64,000 nt of DNA. Source: Corynebacterium aurimucosum (GTDB taxonomy: Bacteria; Actinomycetota; Actinomycetes; Mycobacteriales; Mycobacteriaceae). The position numbers and the translations under genes were made by a program. Location: positions 2,418,001 through 2,482,000 of the forward strand of contig NZ_CP047048.1 in NCBI RefSeq assembly GCF_030408555.1, written 5' to 3'. The notes beneath the pieces are model-generated. The model did no database searches. It was not told the DNA's origin and saw only the letters and a list, made by a program, of their open reading frames with translations. Positions 1 through 8,493 of this stretch are shown piece by piece (the stretch's first letter is position 1; every line of letters starts with the position of its first letter).

Positions 1-44
1 ACCCTGGAGGGGACTGCCCTACACAAGTTCTGCCCTTACCAACC

Positions 45-67
45 CCTGCCCTGTGGGGCTAGGGGCC
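45..67 (-). terminator. Possible terminator downstream of surface protein gene
   Basis: A GC-rich hairpin (CCCCT-GCCC / GGGC-T-AGGGG) lies about 16 bases beyond the stop codon of the adhesin gene. No clear U-run follows on the minus strand, so this is only a candidate. The rest of the first 80 bases shows nothing else. Confidence 0.35.
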
Positions 68-82
68 GGCAGATGAGGCGGA

Positions 83-3000
83 CTACTTGATGAAGTCCTT
101 CATGCCAGGCTCAAGCTTGGTCGCACCGGACGGTACGTGCTTGATCTCGACACGCTCAGCATTGGACGGCAGCGGCATGCCAGCGTCCTCCGGCGGGGTA
201 GCGTCCAGGACCGTGACCTCACGGTCATCACGACCGGTGTTGTCACCAGTCTGCTCGGACGGCTCACCAGCGTTGTCACCGGTGGACTCACCATGGTCAC
301 CGCCACGGCCGTTCTCCTCGACGACCTCAGAGGTGCCCTTACCACCATCGTGGTCACCACCGTTGCCACCGTTGCCACCATCGATGATGAGCTTGATGAG
401 GCCCAGACCTGGGATGAGCAGCAGCCACCACGGCAGGTCAGACTTCTTCGAGCTGCCATCGTTGTCGTCCTTGTCATTGCCGTCGCCCTTATCCGGGGTC
501 TCGGTCGTGGACTCCGACGGCTCGTCACCCGGCTCGTTCGGGGTCGTCTCCTCACCCGGCTGGTTCGGGGTGGTCTCCTCACCCGGGTTGTTCGGAGTGG
601 TTTCCTCACCCGGCTGGTTCGGGGTCGTTTCCTCACCCGGGTTGTTCGGAGTGGTTTCCTCGCCCGGCTGGTTCGGGGTGGTCTCCTCACCCGGCTGGTT
701 CGGGGTGGTCTCCTCGCCCGGGTTGTTCGGAGTGGTTTCCTCGCCCGGCTGGTTCGGGGTGGTCTCCTCATCCGGCTCGTTCGGGGTGGTCTCCTCACCC
801 GGGTTGTTCGGGGTCGTTTCCTCGGTCGGCTTCGGAACCGTCTGGTTCTGATCGTTGATGTCCTTGTGCTCAGCGATGGGGTTCGGGTTCTCCGGAGTAG
901 CATCCGGGGTCTCCTCGCCATCCTTGTCGACCTCAACAGAAGTCAACTCCTCGAAAGCAACCGCAGCCTCAACCGGCTCCGTCACAGACTCATCAACAAC
1001 AATCTCAACGACAACTTCGCCGTTAGCAGCATCCGGAGTAAAGGTCTCTTCACCCTCACCCAGAACGGTCTTGCCGTCCTTCTTAGAAATCAGCTCAGCA
1101 TTAAGGGTGTACTCCTTACCCGGAACCAGACCCTCATACTTCACCGTATCGTTAACCTGCGCACCAGCAACAACCTCAGTTGCACCATTCGCAAAGTCAG
1201 CATTCGTCGAAATCTTCGGCTCAACAGGCTTCTTCTCAGAGGTCACAGTCTGAGCCTCATCGTTGATGTCCTTGTGCTCAGCGATGGGGTTCGGGTTCTC
1301 CGGAGTAGCATCCGGGGTCTCCTCGCCATCCTTGTCGACCTCAACAGAAGTCAACTCCTCGAAAGCAACCGCAGCCTCAACCGGCTCCGTCACAGACTCA
1401 TCAACAACAATCTCAACGACAACTTCGCCGTTAGCAGCATCCGGAGTAAAGGTCTCTTCACCCTCACCCAGAACGGTCTTGCCGTCCTTCTTAGAAATCA
1501 GCTCAGCATTAAGGGTGTACTCCTTACCCGGAACCAGACCCTCATACTTCACCGTATCGTTAACCTGCGCACCAGCAACAACCTCAGTTGCACCATTCGC
1601 AAAGTCAGCATTCGTCGAAATCTTCGGCTCAACAGGCTTCTTCTCAGAGGTCACAGTCTGAGCCTCATCGTTGATGTCCTTGTGCTCAGCGATGGGGTTC
1701 GGGTTCTCCGGAGTAGCATCCGGGGTCTCCTCGCCATCCTTGTCGACCTCAACAGAAGTCAACTCCTCGAAAGCAACCGCAGCCTCAACCGGCTCCGTCA
1801 CAGACTCATCAACAACAATCTCAACGACAACTTCGCCGTTAGCAGCATCCGGAGTAAAGGTCTCTTCACCCTCACCCAGAACGGTCTTGCCGTCCTTCTT
1901 AGAAATCAGCTCAGCATTAAGGGTGTACTCCTTACCCGGAACCAGACCCTCATACTTCACCGTATCGTTAACCTGCGCACCAGCAACAACCTCAGTTGCA
2001 CCATTCGCAAAGTCAGCATTCGTCGAAATCTTCGGCTCAACAGGCTTCTTCTCAGAGGTCACAGTCTGAGCCTCATCGTTGATGTCCTTGTGCTCAGCGA
2101 TGGGGTTCGGGTTCTCCGGAGTAGCATCCGGGGTCTCCTCGCCATCCTTGTCGACCTCAACAGAAGTCAACTCCTCGAAAGCAACCGCAGCCTCAACCGG
2201 CTCCGTCACAGACTCATCAACAACAATCTCAACGACAACTTCGCCGTTAGCAGCATCCGGAGTAAAGGTCTCTTCACCCTCACCCAGAACGGTCTTGCCG
2301 TCCTTCTTAGAAATCAGCTCAGCATTAAGGGTGTACTCCTTACCCGGAACCAGACCCTCATACTTCACCGTATCGTTAACCTGCGCACCAGCAACAACCT
2401 CAGTTGCACCATTCGCAAAGTCAGCATTCGTCGAAATCTTCGGCTCAACAGGCTTCTTCTCAGAGGTCACAGTCTGAGCCTCATCGTTGATGTCCTTGTG
2501 CTCAGCGATGGGGTTCGGGTTCTCCGGAGTAGCATCCGGGGTCTCCTCGCCATCCTTGTCGACCTCAACAGAAGTCAACTCCTCGAAAGCAACCGCAGCC
2601 TCAACCGGCTCCGTCACAGACTCATCAACAACAATCTCAACGACAACTTCGCCGTTAGCAGCATCCGGAGTAAAGGTCTCTTCACCCTCACCCAGAACGG
2701 TCTTGCCGTCCTTCTTAGAAATCAGCTCAGCATTAAGGGTGTACTCCTTACCCGGAACCAGACCCTCATACTTCACCGTATCGTTAACCTGCGCACCAGC
2801 AACAACCTCAGTTGCACCATTCGCAAAGTCAGCATTCGTCGAAATCTTCGGCTCAACAGACTCCCCCTCGTCATCCGGCAGTCCCGGCTGATCCGGCGGC
2901 ATGACACGCTGTGCATCGAGATCGCCCCTTTCGAGGTTTCCGTCCGGGCCAACAATCGTAATAAATGAATCGGCAGGAGCTGCCGGGATATCGACTGTAG

Positions 3001-3451
3001 GGTCAGCTACAAATTCAAATCCGTAATCATCAGTTTCAAATCCGTAATCATCAGTGATTCTGAAAGTCTCGATCCCATAGCCTGTAAGCTGTTTAAACTC
3101 CTCGGGAGACCCATTGAAATACGGATACCATTCAAAACCTCCGGGCGCCTTGTAGGCACGGTCCTCACCAGTGATTGTTAACACTGCGGCAGTTTGGCTT
3201 TTTTGGTCTGCACCAAGAACAGCAGCCAAATACACCGAGTACCGACTGGCCGCGCCCTTGTCTTCACGCTCGGTGGCATCCCGCAATTTCACGGCTAAGT
3301 TGATCGCAGCATCACGGAAGCCTTCAGGAATGGGAGCCTTACCGGCAGTTTCAGCTTTGTAGGCGCTGTAGGTATTCATGGGCCCATAAATAGTCGTATC
3401 GATACACCATGCCCATCCAACATCGTTAGCCTCGTTCCCCCCGTTCGGCAT
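83..3451 (-). CDS. VaFE-repeat surface adhesin, main body (frame-separated from its signal peptide)
   Basis: This 1122-codon frame encodes a secreted-type adhesin body. The first residues carry a thioester-domain signature (GWAWCIDT near residues 12-19; a Gln-containing GADQKSQTAAV near 80-90). Then come five identical 136-residue repeats with the VaFE motif (AAVAFEELTSVEVD), eleven 9-residue EETTPNxPG repeats forming an acidic Pro/Thr stalk, a hydrophobic segment (LPWWLLLIPGLGLI) and a Gly/Asp-rich tail of roughly 100 residues. There is no LPxTG sorting signal at the C-terminus, which is unusual for VaFE proteins. The frame's own first ATG has no ribosome binding site and lacks a signal peptide; these are found in the overlapping upstream frame (3426-3683), so the two are probably one gene with a frameshift. 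Role in host or surface adhesion is inferred from the family. Confidence 0.8.
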   Translation of the reverse strand: MPNGGNEANDVGWAWCIDTTIYGPMNTYSAYKAETAGKAPIPEGFRDAAINLAVKLRDATEREDKGAASRYSVYLAAVLGADQKSQTAAVLTITGEDRAYKAPGGFEWYPYFNGSPEEFKQLTGYGIETFRITDDYGFETDDYGFEFVADPTVDIPAAPADSFITIVGPDGNLERGDLDAQRVMPPDQPGLPDDEGESVEPKISTNADFANGATEVVAGAQVNDTVKYEGLVPGKEYTLNAELISKKDGKTVLGEGEETFTPDAANGEVVVEIVVDESVTEPVEAAVAFEELTSVEVDKDGEETPDATPENPNPIAEHKDINDEAQTVTSEKKPVEPKISTNADFANGATEVVAGAQVNDTVKYEGLVPGKEYTLNAELISKKDGKTVLGEGEETFTPDAANGEVVVEIVVDESVTEPVEAAVAFEELTSVEVDKDGEETPDATPENPNPIAEHKDINDEAQTVTSEKKPVEPKISTNADFANGATEVVAGAQVNDTVKYEGLVPGKEYTLNAELISKKDGKTVLGEGEETFTPDAANGEVVVEIVVDESVTEPVEAAVAFEELTSVEVDKDGEETPDATPENPNPIAEHKDINDEAQTVTSEKKPVEPKISTNADFANGATEVVAGAQVNDTVKYEGLVPGKEYTLNAELISKKDGKTVLGEGEETFTPDAANGEVVVEIVVDESVTEPVEAAVAFEELTSVEVDKDGEETPDATPENPNPIAEHKDINDEAQTVTSEKKPVEPKISTNADFANGATEVVAGAQVNDTVKYEGLVPGKEYTLNAELISKKDGKTVLGEGEETFTPDAANGEVVVEIVVDESVTEPVEAAVAFEELTSVEVDKDGEETPDATPENPNPIAEHKDINDQNQTVPKPTEETTPNNPGEETTPNEPDEETTPNQPGEETTPNNPGEETTPNQPGEETTPNQPGEETTPNNPGEETTPNQPGEETTPNNPGEETTPNQPGEETTPNEPGDEPSESTTETPDKGDGNDKDDNDGSSKKSDLPWWLLLIPGLGLIKLIIDGGNGGNGGDHDGGKGTSEVVEENGRGGDHGESTGDNAGEPSEQTGDNTGRDDREVTVLDATPPEDAGMPLPSNAERVEIKHVPSGATKLEPGMKDFIK
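527..823 (-). repeat. Eleven 27-bp repeats encoding EETTPNxPG
   Basis: The stalk of the adhesin is encoded by eleven back-to-back 27-bp units. The variable sixth-to-seventh residue (N, E or Q) differs between units, as does codon choice, so these repeats are older or under less homogenisation than the long VaFE repeats beside them. One unit ends in D instead of G. Confidence 0.9.
854..2861 (-). repeat. Five tandem copies of a 408-bp VaFE repeat
   Basis: Landmarks such as the start of the GTTGATGTCCTTGTGCTCAG string recur exactly every 408 bp (about 855, 1263, 1671, 2079 and 2487). The encoded 136-residue units read as identical, and the DNA also appears identical copy to copy including third codon positions. 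Such identity implies recent duplication or gene conversion and makes repeat number likely to vary between isolates and in assemblies. Confidence 0.95.
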
Positions 3452-3683
3452 TACCGGCTACACGCGGCGGCTTTCCCGCCCAGACCAATTCCCCCCACGA
3501 GTGGTCAACATAAGGATTCTCTGCTTGCGCTCCCAGCGTCATATTCGGTACGAAGTCAGTTGGCTCAGCCGCATTGGCCTTAGCCCAGGGAACGGTGACC
3601 ATGGCCGCAATCACTGCTATTGCTGTGAAAACAGCAGTAAGGACCATCCACCCCTCTCTGGAAATATTGCTTAATTTACCCAT
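3426..3683 (-). CDS. Signal-peptide/N-terminal part of the VaFE surface adhesin, out of frame
   Basis: This 85-codon frame begins with a good ribosome binding site (AAGGGG six bases before ATG) and encodes a basic N-terminus, a hydrophobic core (about residues 13-34, TAVFTAIAVIAAMV) and a likely signal peptidase site at AKANAAEP, then about 45 mature residues. It ends just after overlapping the start of the adhesin body. Reading one G fewer in the run of six G (plus-strand C run at about 3437-3442) joins it in frame to ERG-NEANDVGWAWCID of the body. It may be a true pseudogene, a phase-variable switch or a sequencing error; I cannot tell these apart here. Confidence 0.75.
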   Translation of the reverse strand: MGKLSNISREGWMVLTAVFTAIAVIAAMVTVPWAKANAAEPTDFVPNMTLGAQAENPYVDHSWGELVWAGKPPRVAGNAERGERG

Positions 3684-3833
3684 TGTTTCCCCTTAGAATG
3701 ATGTGAATGTCTACAAGCTGTTCTGCACAGCAGCAAGTTTCCGCTGAGACAATCTGAAATCTGGACGTAGGGTTTTATGCCCTTACGGGCGATTCTCCTT
3801 AAGAATCTCACATAATCTTATAGCCCGCTCAGG

Positions 3834-3862
3834 ATACTATCATCGCTCACAGCTAGCTGCAA
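3834..3862 (-). promoter_or_regulatory. Candidate SigA promoter of the adhesin gene
   Basis: On the minus strand TTGCAG (3857-3862), a 17-base spacer and TAGTAT (3834-3839) form a good housekeeping promoter pointing at the adhesin start at 3683. The inferred leader is about 140 bases and contains a small GCCC-TTAC-GGGC hairpin near 3779-3790. Confidence 0.5.
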
Positions 3863-4250
3863 GATAGTTGATTTCTGCATAAGCTTTCCCTATACCCCCA
3901 TCGGGCAATAATTTAGCAGGAAAACGTGCTATGCACACCGCCTTTGGTCCGTTTTTCGCCACTATGCTCCCCTTAATGTTGACACGACACATAGCTTAGA
4001 TTTTCTTAGGCTAGCTCATTTAAGCTTTCTTAATTTTTGCATAAGCATTTTCTTAAGGCGGTGCTGCGCCGACTAACTTCCCGCACGGAAGATACCCCAC
4101 ACGCATCACCCCGGCCCGCCGGTAAATAGCCCCCAAAAATACGCAGAAGTGGCCGCACGTATCGCACGGCCACTCCAATCACATTCAGCACCCCACTCGC
4201 AGTCAAGGCGTGGGGTAACATTCCCCTTAACTTATAACGTCACTGTTTCT
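3863..4250. other. Intergenic AT-rich stretch between adhesin promoter and purT
   Basis: No credible gene is seen. The stretch is more AT-rich than its neighbours. Near the purT end, ACCCCAC...GCGTGGGGT (about 4188-4216) can pair with a small bulge and might end purT transcription, but has no U-run. A TTGACA at 3979 lacks a properly spaced -10. Confidence 0.5.
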
Positions 4251-5597
4251 TTAATCATCGGTGGAACGCATGAGTTTAGGGTCGACGTCGATAACCGGCT
4301 CTGGCACTTCAATGACCTCAATGTCGGAGACGACCGTGGCGGTCGGCTCCACGGGCTGCGAGTCACCGTGAACGGTTCTATCAGCATTCGGCCCGACAGT
4401 AATCTTTCCCGCCGCCAGCGCCGCCCTGTCACGGGCGGTCTCAACGTCCTCGGCAGTCGTGGCCACCATGCCCATGCGGCGGCCGGCATAGGCCCACGGC
4501 TTACCAAACAGGCGCACATCCGTCTCCTCGTAGGAGAGGGCGGTGTCGAGGCCGGTAAAGGTAACGTCATCAAGCTCCGCGTCTGCGTGCAGAATAACCG
4601 CAGCACCGGGGCTGACCAACGTCACGTCGATGGGGAAGCCCAGAATCGCGCGGACATGTAGCTCAAATTCAGAGAAGCGCTGGGTATATCCAGTCAGCAT
4701 GGCGGTGTCCAAAGGACGCGGAGAGACGGAGGAGAAATACACCTCATCACCCGCAACAAAAAGCTCAACGCCGTAGACGCCACGCCCGCCCAATTCATTG
4801 GAGATACGCGCCGCAACGGAGCGTGCGTTCGCCAGGGCATCCTCACTCATCGCCATAGGCTGCCAGGACTCCACCAGATCCCCCTTCTCGTGGCGGTGGC
4901 CAATGGGCTCACTGAACCACGTAGCCATCTTGCCCGTAGCCGGGTCAATGGAGCGCACAGCAAGCAGCGTGACCTCATAATCAAAGTCAACGAAGCGCTC
5001 CACCACGACGCGCTTATATTCCGAGGACACGTGTCGCACCATGGACCAGGTCTCCTCCACGTCCTCCTCATCCTTTAGAAGAACGTGCCCCTTCCCGGAG
5101 GTCGTAATATCCGGCTTCACGATGCACGGCAGTCCCAACTCCCCCACTGCCTCTTGCAGCTCCTCAGCGGACTCAGCAAAGCGATAGGCAGTGACGGGCA
5201 GGCCGATGCTTTCAGCTACCTCACGCACGCTCTCCCGACACTGTGTCAGCTCACACGCCCGCGCCGAGGGCACGACGGTGGTGCCGAATTCCTCAATGCG
5301 CTTCAGCGCCTCCACCGCGACAGTCTCCACCTCTGGGACCACGTAGTCCGGCTTGATGCGCTCGGTCAGCTCCCACACCTTGTACGGGTCCCTAATGTCT
5401 GCGATGTAGCTAAAGTGCGCAAGCTGCTGCGCGGGTGCTCCTGCGTAGCGGTCCACGGCGTGAACCTCAAGCCCTAAGTTCTGAAAGGCAATTACCAACT
5501 GCTTGCCCAGCTCACCTGCTCCTAGGAGCAGCACCTTGGTGGCGTTTCCTGTTAGAGGGGTTCCGATCTGGCCTGCGATGTCGCCTACGGTAGTCAT
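4251..5597 (-). CDS. purT: Formate-dependent phosphoribosylglycinamide formyltransferase 2
   Basis: PurT makes formyl-GAR from GAR, formate and ATP in purine synthesis, replacing the folate-dependent PurN step. The protein shows the ATP-grasp family layout: an N-terminal nucleotide-fold segment (VLLLGAGELGKQLVIAFQNL), a central ATP-grasp domain (PCIVKPDITTSGKGH; about residues 150-170) and a conserved region with SPRPLDTAMLTGYTQ. I start it at MTTVGDIAG (5597) rather than the upstream in-frame ATG at 5624, because a -10 box lies exactly where a leaderless transcript would begin at this ATG and because homologues begin here. The resulting 448 residues are somewhat longer than E. coli PurT (about 392) owing to an acidic Pro-rich C-terminal extension. 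Transcribed alone, with purA upstream on the same strand. Confidence 0.93.
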   Translation of the reverse strand: MTTVGDIAGQIGTPLTGNATKVLLLGAGELGKQLVIAFQNLGLEVHAVDRYAGAPAQQLAHFSYIADIRDPYKVWELTERIKPDYVVPEVETVAVEALKRIEEFGTTVVPSARACELTQCRESVREVAESIGLPVTAYRFAESAEELQEAVGELGLPCIVKPDITTSGKGHVLLKDEEDVEETWSMVRHVSSEYKRVVVERFVDFDYEVTLLAVRSIDPATGKMATWFSEPIGHRHEKGDLVESWQPMAMSEDALANARSVAARISNELGGRGVYGVELFVAGDEVYFSSVSPRPLDTAMLTGYTQRFSEFELHVRAILGFPIDVTLVSPGAAVILHADAELDDVTFTGLDTALSYEETDVRLFGKPWAYAGRRMGMVATTAEDVETARDRAALAAGKITVGPNADRTVHGDSQPVEPTATVVSDIEVIEVPEPVIDVDPKLMRSTDD

Positions 5598-5603
5598 TCT
5601 CGA

Positions 5604-5609
5604 ATTATC
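5604..5609 (-). promoter_or_regulatory. -10 box of a leaderless purT promoter
   Basis: GATAAT (minus strand) is followed by exactly six bases and then the purT ATG, so the transcript should start at the A of the start codon. The region in front of the ATG has no convincing Shine-Dalgarno sequence. Leaderless mRNAs are common in corynebacteria. Confidence 0.55.
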
Positions 5610-5683
5610 GCATACTTTTAGCACTGCATTGCTTGGCGACGTCCCGTCTCGTTCCCATCATCCGGTTCTAGAGTCTTTAGCAA

Positions 5684-5746
5684 CAACAAAACAGTAAAAT
5701 CGTCCCATCCCTCTCCATGCGATGGTTTTGGAAGGGGTGGGACGAT
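5684..5746 (-). terminator. Strong intrinsic terminator of purA
   Basis: Arms at 5699-5711 and 5734-5746 (ATCGTCCCATCCC / GGGGTGGGACGAT) pair almost perfectly. On the minus strand the hairpin is followed by TTTTACTGTTTTGTTG, a U-rich tail. It lies directly after the purA stop codon. Confidence 0.85.
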
Positions 5747-5770
5747 GAGCGCCCTGGACTAGGCGGCGCC

Positions 5771-7063
5771 TTACTGATCTTGCATGACGTCGTGGCGCAC
5801 GATGGTCTGGTCACGTCCGGGGCCGACACCGATGTAGGAGATGCGGCAGCCGGAGAGCTCTTCCAGGCGCAGAACGTAATCCTGAGCCTTCTGCGGGAGC
5901 TCCTCAAAGGTCTGGCAGCCCGTGATGTCCTCATCCCAGGCCGGCATGGTCTCAAAGATGGGCTCGGCGTGGTGGAACTCAGACTGGGTCAGCGGCATCT
6001 CGTCGTAACGCTTGCCGTCAACGTCATAGGCCACGCAGATGGGGATCTCACCGATGCCGGTGAGCACGTCCAGCTTGGTCAGGAAGTAATCCGTGAAGCC
6101 GTTGACGCGGGTGGCGTAGCGGGCGATCACAGAGTCGTACCAGCCGCAGCGGCGCTTGCGGCCAGTATTGACACCGATTTCACCACCGGTGGTCTGTAGG
6201 TACTCGCCCCACTTATCGAAAAGCTCCGTGGGGAAAGGACCCGCGCCGACGCGGGTGGTGTAAGCCTTGATGATGCCCAGGGAGGTAGTAATGCGCGTCG
6301 GGCCAATACCAGAGCCCACAGCGGCGCCGCCAGCAGTCGGGTTCGAGGAGGTAACGAACGGGTAGGTGCCGTGGTCAACATCCAGCATGGTGGCCTGGCC
6401 GCCCTCCATGAGAACGTGCTTGCCTTCATCCAGGGCCTGGTTCAGTTCCAGCTCGGCCTCAATAACCATTGGGCGCAGGCGGTCACGGTAGCTCAGGAAG
6501 TATTCCACAACCTGCTCCGGCTCGATGGCCTTGCGGTTGTACATCTTCACCAGCATCTGGTTCTTAATGTCCAAGGCGGACTCGACCTTCTGGCGCAGGA
6601 TGGACTCATCAAAGATGTCCTGCACGCGGATACCGATGCGCGCGACCTTATCGGCATAGGCCGGGCCAATACCACGGCCGGTGGTGCCGATGGCACGCTT
6701 GCCCAGGAAGCGCTCCTGCACGCGGTCCAAGGTCTGGTGGTAGGGCGCCACGAGGTGCGCGTTGGCGGAAATCTTCAGGCGCGACGCGTTAGCGCCGCGG
6801 GCTTCGAGGCCATCGATCTCGTCGAAGAGGGCCTCCAGATTAATCACCACGCCGTTGCCCAGGACCGGGGTGGCGTTTTCAGAAAGAATGCCGGCGGGAA
6901 GGAGCTTCAGCTCATACTTCTCGCCGCCGACCACGACGGTGTGGCCGGCATTGTTACCGCCGTTGGGCTTCACTACGTAATCGACTTTGCCGCCGAGAAT
7001 GTCAGTAGCCTTGCCCTTGCCTTCATCGCCCCATTGGGCGCCGACGATGACGATCGCTGCCAT
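5771..7063 (-). CDS. purA: Adenylosuccinate synthetase
   Basis: PurA couples IMP and aspartate with GTP hydrolysis to give adenylosuccinate, the first step from IMP to AMP. The N-terminus carries the signature [15 protein letters not shown] with the catalytic Asp, followed by NGGNNAGHT, the [10 protein letters not shown] loop and the C-terminal region KLDVLTGI. I use the ATG at 7063 ([10 protein letters not shown]), giving 430 residues, the usual family length. An upstream GTG at 7075 is in frame but has AGGA only two bases ahead of it. The gene is flanked by a strong terminator and reads as a single unit with its own promoter in 7064-7212. Confidence 0.96.
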   Translation of the reverse strand: MAAIVIVGAQWGDEGKGKATDILGGKVDYVVKPNGGNNAGHTVVVGGEKYELKLLPAGILSENATPVLGNGVVINLEALFDEIDGLEARGANASRLKISANAHLVAPYHQTLDRVQERFLGKRAIGTTGRGIGPAYADKVARIGIRVQDIFDESILRQKVESALDIKNQMLVKMYNRKAIEPEQVVEYFLSYRDRLRPMVIEAELELNQALDEGKHVLMEGGQATMLDVDHGTYPFVTSSNPTAGGAAVGSGIGPTRITTSLGIIKAYTTRVGAGPFPTELFDKWGEYLQTTGGEIGVNTGRKRRCGWYDSVIARYATRVNGFTDYFLTKLDVLTGIGEIPICVAYDVDGKRYDEMPLTQSEFHHAEPIFETMPAWDEDITGCQTFEELPQKAQDYVLRLEELSGCRISYIGVGPGRDQTIVRHDVMQDQ

Positions 7064-7212
7064 GTTTGGTGTCACTTCCTATTTATTGAAGTCAAATACG
7101 CACCTACTTTACCCGCCATATTGGTGCAGTGTTGAGTTTGTGACAAGCTCGTCAGGAAATGATGCGCCGTCACACCGGGGAGAGGTTCGTCTCGAATCTC
7201 CTTTAAGCCCTC

Positions 7213-8304
7213 CTAAGCGGTTTCGGTGTTTGAATTAGCACCGTCGCCCTTGTCTTTCTCTTCGATGAAGATAGCGTCATTGGTGAACATCAGCCTCGAA
7301 TTGTTTGGGGTGCTGATAATGACGCCATCGTCAACAACGGCAATTTGGGCTTCGATGTCATCGACGCCAATTCGGTAGAGACCGTTGCTTTCGATCTTCT
7401 TGCCATCAGTTGGGAGGTTGTCGACACCGCCCTGGTTGAAACTGGTTTCTCCCTCCAGCGGACGGAGGCTCACCACATCGAATTCCATATCTTCCGGCAG
7501 GTTAGTCTTATCGCTTTTGACGACCCAGGCTCCGTCATCGCCATGTGCACAGTCAATGGATTTTTCAGACGCATCAATACCGCACACCAAGTTCCAGCCA
7601 TCAGCGGAAATATCGAAGAGCGTTTCGCCGCGGAGATCCTCCTCATCCTGGGCTAGATCCGCCGAGTCGGTGGTCTCTGACTTGACGTCAATGAAGAAGA
7701 TGTCCGAGTTCACGCCGTCGAAGGAATTTTCCATCGACGTGGCTTCGGTGCCCGGACGCTTGTTTACTTTGCCCTCGACACCGACGATGTCGCCATCGGT
7801 CTCGGACTCATAGGTATAGCCTTCACCATCCTCTTCCACCTCTAAGGAAGAGGACGTGATGTAGAGGGCATCCTCGTCCCTGAGAGCACCCTTGGAAAAG
7901 AAGACGGGAACCTTGACATCCTTCCCATCAAACTTGCCTTCCAACACCACATAGCTGAGGAACTTACAGGGATCATATTCATCCTCACCGACGCTCACGT
8001 CTTCAAATTTCTCAGTGGATCCCTTCACGTAGGCTTCTTCATTCTCTAGGACCTTACTGAGTTTGGTGTCCTCGAGTTCTTGCTTCTCGTCGCAGTCAGC
8101 GTTGACGCTTGAGGAGGATGCACTGCTGGACGTCGAGGTGGCCTTAGAAGAAGTAGTCGTCGCAGAACTCGTCGTCGACTCAGCGGCGGCCTCAGTGAAT
8201 GCCGGCTCCTCGGTTTCAATTAGCGAACCTCCCATGAAGCTGCACGAGCTCATCAAGAGACCAGCGGTGGATACAAGCGCAAGGGTTGTCATACGGGCGG
8301 ACAT
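7213..8304 (-). CDS. Putative secreted lipoprotein of unknown function
   Basis: A 363-residue protein with a short signal peptide and a possible lipobox (LLMSSC, Cys at about residue 21), then a low-complexity Ser/Thr linker (about 35-70) and an acidic soluble domain with four cysteines (ADCDEK, DPCKF, LVCGI, DCAHG) that could form two disulfides outside the membrane. The lipobox has Met at -3, which is acceptable but not ideal. GGAGG eight bases before the ATG supports the start. I do not recognise the mature domain. It lies upstream of purA on the same strand and divergent from the gene at 8494. Confidence 0.7.
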   Translation of the reverse strand: MSARMTTLALVSTAGLLMSSCSFMGGSLIETEEPAFTEAAAESTTSSATTTSSKATSTSSSASSSSVNADCDEKQELEDTKLSKVLENEEAYVKGSTEKFEDVSVGEDEYDPCKFLSYVVLEGKFDGKDVKVPVFFSKGALRDEDALYITSSSLEVEEDGEGYTYESETDGDIVGVEGKVNKRPGTEATSMENSFDGVNSDIFFIDVKSETTDSADLAQDEEDLRGETLFDISADGWNLVCGIDASEKSIDCAHGDDGAWVVKSDKTNLPEDMEFDVVSLRPLEGETSFNQGGVDNLPTDGKKIESNGLYRIGVDDIEAQIAVVDDGVIISTPNNSRLMFTNDAIFIEEKDKGDGANSNTETA

Positions 8305-8481
8305 GGTGATTACCTCCAGCTGTTAGACAAAGAAGAATTGAGTGGAAGAGTTGAGTATTAAGAAGTTTGGCGTTGCCTTGGAGCCTACTGGCAGAATGTG
8401 ACGCGCACTACTTTTCTGGGGAAAGCTCCGCTGTTTGTGCGTCACTGAAGGAGCTTTTTAGCCAAGCCCTTCCAACGCTTC

Positions 8482-8487
8482 TATGCT
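8482..8487 (+). promoter_or_regulatory. -10 box of a leaderless promoter
   Basis: TATGCT is followed by six bases (TCTTGT) and the ATG at 8494. No Shine-Dalgarno sequence precedes that ATG, so translation from a leaderless transcript is likely. No strong -35 is visible. Confidence 0.45.
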
Positions 8488-8493
8488 TCTTGT

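Noticed and set aside
854-2861. CRISPR-like regularity of repeats
   Set aside because: The unit is 408 bp, contiguous and encodes protein; there are no short repeats with unique spacers, and no cas genes.
137-2968. A 943-codon plus-strand frame and several 132-codon plus-strand frames across the adhesin repeats
   Set aside because: They are antisense shadows of the repeated minus-strand coding sequence; the composition (Arg/Leu/Asn-rich or Ser/Thr-rich repeats) has no biological logic and no ribosome sites recur.
3979-4000. TTGACA suggesting a plus-strand promoter for a small RNA
   Set aside because: No -10 hexamer at 16-18 bases and no plus-strand gene follows.
4030-4221. A 63-codon minus-strand frame in the purT-adhesin gap
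   Set aside because: No ribosome binding site, no recognisable composition, and it crosses the probable terminator hairpin of purT.
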